Positions 29,000 to 31,024 of a stretch of 31,024 bases of DNA are shown in pieces (positions within the stretch are counted from its first letter, which is position 1; every line of letters begins with the position of its first letter). The translations under genes were made by a program, and so were the position numbers. Source of the stretch: a virus; the IMG/VR virus record IMGVR_UViG_3300046003_001482, positions 1 through 31,024 of that record; one strand, written 5' to 3'. A model generated the notes under the pieces. The model searched no databases and had not been told where the DNA came from. It worked only from the letters and a program-made list of their open reading frames with translations.

Positions 29000-29179
29000 A
29001 TGAAATACGAAAAGGATGAATGGGATCGGGAGAGAAAGCCCCGTAAGGTTTTAAAAGGGACCGATAAGCTTGCCAAACATCGCAAACAGATATATAATAT
29101 GTTGACAGATGAAGATGATCTGGACAACGAAATAGGTGAGGTAGATTATAATGAAACTAATTATACTAAACGTCGCTAA
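29000..29179 (+). CDS. Small charged phage protein, 59 aa
   Basis: ATG 29000, five bases after the membrane peptide gene, runs to TAA at 29177-29179. It is very hydrophilic: MKYEKDEWDRERKPRKVLKG, a basic LAKHRKQIYNM helix, then an acidic DEDDLDNEIGEVDYNE stretch and the end KRR. No ribosome site is evident, so coupling is likely. No family is recognised. Codon use matches the phage genes around it. Confidence 0.5.
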   Translation: MKYEKDEWDRERKPRKVLKGTDKLAKHRKQIYNMLTDEDDLDNEIGEVDYNETNYTKRR

Positions 29180-29212
29180 TACATCGCATATAACGCATAC
29201 AAGGAGATTTAC

Positions 29213-30100
29213 ATGGCATTAGATTTTAACGCTCTGAAGAAGAGCCGTGGTACTTTCGATAGCTTGATGAAAGAAGTCGAGAAGATTGCAACACCACAAA
29301 CTCAAGATAACACTAAGGATGACCGCTTCTGGCAACCAGAGGTAGATAAAGCCGGTAACGGTTATGCAGTCATCCGATTCCTACCACCACCTAAAGGCGA
29401 AGAGCTTCCATGGGTTCGTATTTGGAACCACGGCTTTCAAGGACCTACAGGAAAATGGTATATCGAAAACTCTCTTACAACTCTAGGTAAAGCAGATCCA
29501 GTTTCTGAATTGAATACTGAATTGTGGGCTACTGGTGTAGAGGCTAATAAAGATATCGTACGTAAGCAGAAGCGTCGATTGACTTATGTGGCTAATATAT
29601 ACATTGTTAAAGACCCAGCACACCCAGAGAATGAAGGCAAAGTATGTCTTTATAAATTTGGTAAGAAGATCTTTGATAAGATTAAAGATGTAATGCAGCC
29701 GCAGTATGAAGATGAGTCACCAATTAATCCTTTTGATTTCTGGAAGGGTGCTAACTTTAAACTTAAGATTCGTAATGTAGAAGGATATCGCAATTACGAT
29801 AAGTCTGAGTTTGAAGCTACTAGTGCTTTAGGTGAGGATGACGATCTAGAGGCAGTATGGGTTAAGCAACATTCATTGGCAGAGTTCTTAGATCCAAAGA
29901 ACTTTAAGTCGTATAGTGAATTGAAGACTAAACTTGAATCAGTACTTACAGGTGCTGCAAATGCACCTCGTGCTGAAGAGACTCAACTAGAAGATATTCC
30001 TCGCCCTGTAGCATTGAAGCCAGTACCTAAGAAAGAAGATAACTTTGATGATGCTGATGATTCATTATCTTATTTTGCTAAATTAGCCAACGACGACTGA
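29213..30100 (+). CDS. 32: Single-stranded DNA-binding protein, T4 gp32-like
   Basis: A 295-residue protein that coats ssDNA in replication, recombination and repair. The N-terminal LAST-type basic region (KKSRGTFDSLMKEVEK) would give cooperativity. The OB-fold core includes WVRIWNHGFQGPTGKWYIEN, RRLTYVANIYIVKDPAHPEN and YKFGKKIFDKIKDVM, close to T4. The C-terminal end is acidic (DNFDDADDSLSYFAKL), the protein-interaction tail. The T4 zinc-binding cysteines are absent: the region after WYIEN reads SLTTLGKADPVSELN. A strong AAGGAG site precedes ATG. Confidence 0.95.
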   Translation: MALDFNALKKSRGTFDSLMKEVEKIATPQTQDNTKDDRFWQPEVDKAGNGYAVIRFLPPPKGEELPWVRIWNHGFQGPTGKWYIENSLTTLGKADPVSELNTELWATGVEANKDIVRKQKRRLTYVANIYIVKDPAHPENEGKVCLYKFGKKIFDKIKDVMQPQYEDESPINPFDFWKGANFKLKIRNVEGYRNYDKSEFEATSALGEDDDLEAVWVKQHSLAEFLDPKNFKSYSELKTKLESVLTGAANAPRAEETQLEDIPRPVALKPVPKKEDNFDDADDSLSYFAKLANDD

Positions 30101-30107
30101 GGTAAAC

Positions 30108-30296
30108 ATGAATAGTATTCTTTTAGTACTACTAGCATCATTAACCTTTAATGCTACTGCAGCAGATAAAGCACCAAAGAAAAGTGCTGAACCACCGCTA
30201 GCATTAAAGATTCAGAAGCCTTGTAAGAAGAATCAAACTGAGGCAGATGGATGTAGAGTAGTTAAACGGGCTACCAATAAGCCAGTTAAGAAGTAA
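30108..30296 (+). CDS. Small exported basic protein, 62 aa
   Basis: A signal peptide is visible at residues 1-18 or 19 (MNSILLVLLASLTFNATAA), with likely cleavage before Asp-Lys. The mature peptide is Lys/Pro-rich with two Cys (KPCKKNQTEADGCRVVKRA) that could form one disulfide. It is the last + strand gene, just before the bidirectional terminator, with a GAGGT site upstream. It would act in the periplasm; function is unknown. Confidence 0.55.
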   Translation: MNSILLVLLASLTFNATAADKAPKKSAEPPLALKIQKPCKKNQTEADGCRVVKRATNKPVKK

Positions 30297-30297
30297 G

Positions 30298-30320
30298 AAA
30301 AGGACCTTCGGGTCCTTTTT
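30298..30320. terminator. Bidirectional intrinsic terminator
   Basis: AAAAGGACC (30298-30306), tetraloop TTCG and GGTCCTTTT (30311-30319) form a nine-pair hairpin with T runs on both strands. It sits between convergent genes, gp32-side on + and the virion-like gene on -, so it can end transcription from both directions. Confidence 0.88.
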
Positions 30321-30323
30321 CTT

Positions 30324-31024
30324 TTAGTATACAGTAACTCTATTTTGATATCGATCTAAAGCAGATCCTTGTGATTCCGATCTGGGTGCCGCTTTTATAG
30401 GTACATATGTAGTAGTATTATTTGTACTTACATTATTAGATACTACGGTATTATTACCCCCACCTTTACCTGCTTCTCTACCCATATCAGCATTCTCTGT
30501 AGATGTTTTGGCTACATTAGCACCTACAGGGGTAGCTTTAACTGGGGTAACTTTAGCATCTTTTGCTATAATGTTTTGTTTATCTCTTTGATACTCAGCC
30601 GCGTCCGCATTATATCCAGAAGCATTAGGATCTGTAATCTGACCACCACCAGGGATAATTCCTGCCTTCTGCGCGCCAGATTTATCTACTTCAGTTTTAA
30701 CCGTTTTTCCCTCTGATATTAACTTTTGATCGTCTGCTCTAATAGATCCTTTTTTACCAGCAACTGTCTCAGCTGGTTTAGCAGCTGCTAAAATAGATTC
30801 TTTATCTCTTTGATATTCCGCCGCATCCGTATTATATCCAGGAGCATTAGGATCTGTAATCTGACCGCCACCAGGAATCTTACCACCTGCAGCGCCAGCT
30901 TTTTTATCTTCACCAAATCCAAAGAAATCTTTTACTGCAGATCCAGCTTTATTAATACCCTGAGCAGCTTCTTTTTCATCCAACATTCCAAAAGAAAAGC
31001 CGGATGCTACGCTACCCAATGCAG
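30324..31024 (-). CDS. C-terminal part of a virion-like repeat protein (partial, start outside window)
   Basis: The frame is open up to the window edge on the - strand; the TTG at 31019 is not a convincing start. About 233 residues are visible, ending SALDRYQNRVTVY. Two copies of IPGGGQITDPNA(P/S)GYN with DAAEYQRDK(E/Q)(S/N)I lie about 75 residues apart and share a Gly-rich loop. Ala/Gly/Lys-rich linkers and an Asn/Thr-rich segment (NNTVVSNNVSTNNTTTYV) follow. This composition fits a large tail or baseplate component. It is the only - strand gene, suggesting the next module runs the other way. Confidence 0.6.
   Translation of the reverse strand, partial: ALGSVASGFSFGMLDEKEAAQGINKAGSAVKDFFGFGEDKKAGAAGGKIPGGGQITDPNAPGYNTDAAEYQRDKESILAAAKPAETVAGKKGSIRADDQKLISEGKTVKTEVDKSGAQKAGIIPGGGQITDPNASGYNADAAEYQRDKQNIIAKDAKVTPVKATPVGANVAKTSTENADMGREAGKGGGNNTVVSNNVSTNNTTTYVPIKAAPRSESQGSALDRYQNRVTVY

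Noticed and set aside
30324-31019. Complete - strand gene starting with TTG at 31019
   Set aside because: The frame continues to the window edge without a stop and no ribosome site precedes the TTG, so the gene is taken as partial.

Overview
The window is a stretch of a lytic, T4-like marine myovirus genome. It is AT-rich and tightly packed, with ATGA or TAATG overlaps at many gene junctions. It carries the T4 core genes 61 (primase), nrdA, nrdB, cd, rnh, dsbA, 33, 59 and 32, with 33-59-32 in the T4 order. The hypothetical virion genes resemble those of myophages of SAR11 and marine picocyanobacteria. Spanin genes point to a Gram-negative host. A two-piece, circularly permuted tmRNA is the form used by alphaproteobacteria and some cyanobacteria. 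With no photosynthesis gene in view, a Pelagibacter-like (SAR11) alphaproteobacterial host is my best inference, not a proof. All genes lie on the + strand except the last.

Layout. 1-3314: fibre or adhesin genes that share a repeated LYFTNAR-type motif; the last ends in an S74 chaperone domain. 3301-11124: a virion-associated block with a nucleotidyltransferase, a Dps-like ferritin, conserved structural or internal proteins and further tail proteins. Several carry a short motif like the T4 capsid-targeting sequence. 11125-11178: a terminator overlapped by a sigma70-type promoter, marking the switch to the replication and nucleotide half. 11184-17834: primase, ThyX, a spanin pair, NrdA, NrdB, dCMP deaminase, a cytidylyltransferase, a zinc-ribbon protein and a GIY-YIG protein. 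17831-21582: a membrane coiled-coil protein, then a promoter and conserved phage genes with RNase H. 21583-21752: a noncoding gap with strong predicted RNA structure and a promoter. 21753-23762: small genes including a DsbA-like protein. 23838-26241: PhoH, an A-type Fe-S carrier, a GH19 endolysin and a PD-(D/E)XK exonuclease. 26242-26651: the permuted tmRNA locus. 26652-30296: a SleB-like hydrolase, a small membrane protein, gp33, gp59, small proteins and gp32. 30298-30320: a bidirectional terminator, then a partial virion-like gene on the - strand.

How it works together. gp61, gp59, gp32 and RNase H serve phage replication. NrdAB, dCMP deaminase and ThyX make deoxynucleotides, especially dTTP. 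gp33 and the DsbA-like protein should support late transcription. Endolysin, spanins and possibly the SleB-like hydrolase act in lysis. PhoH, the Fe-S carrier, Dps and the cytidylyltransferases are host-like accessory genes. The tmRNA would tag products of stalled ribosomes with ANDEKFALAA or a close variant.

The most notable observations are the phage-borne split tmRNA, with a 24-bp helix that continues the acceptor stem into the spacer, the possible pseudoknotted RNA at 21583-21697, and the capsid-targeting-like motif repeated across the 186-10764 block.
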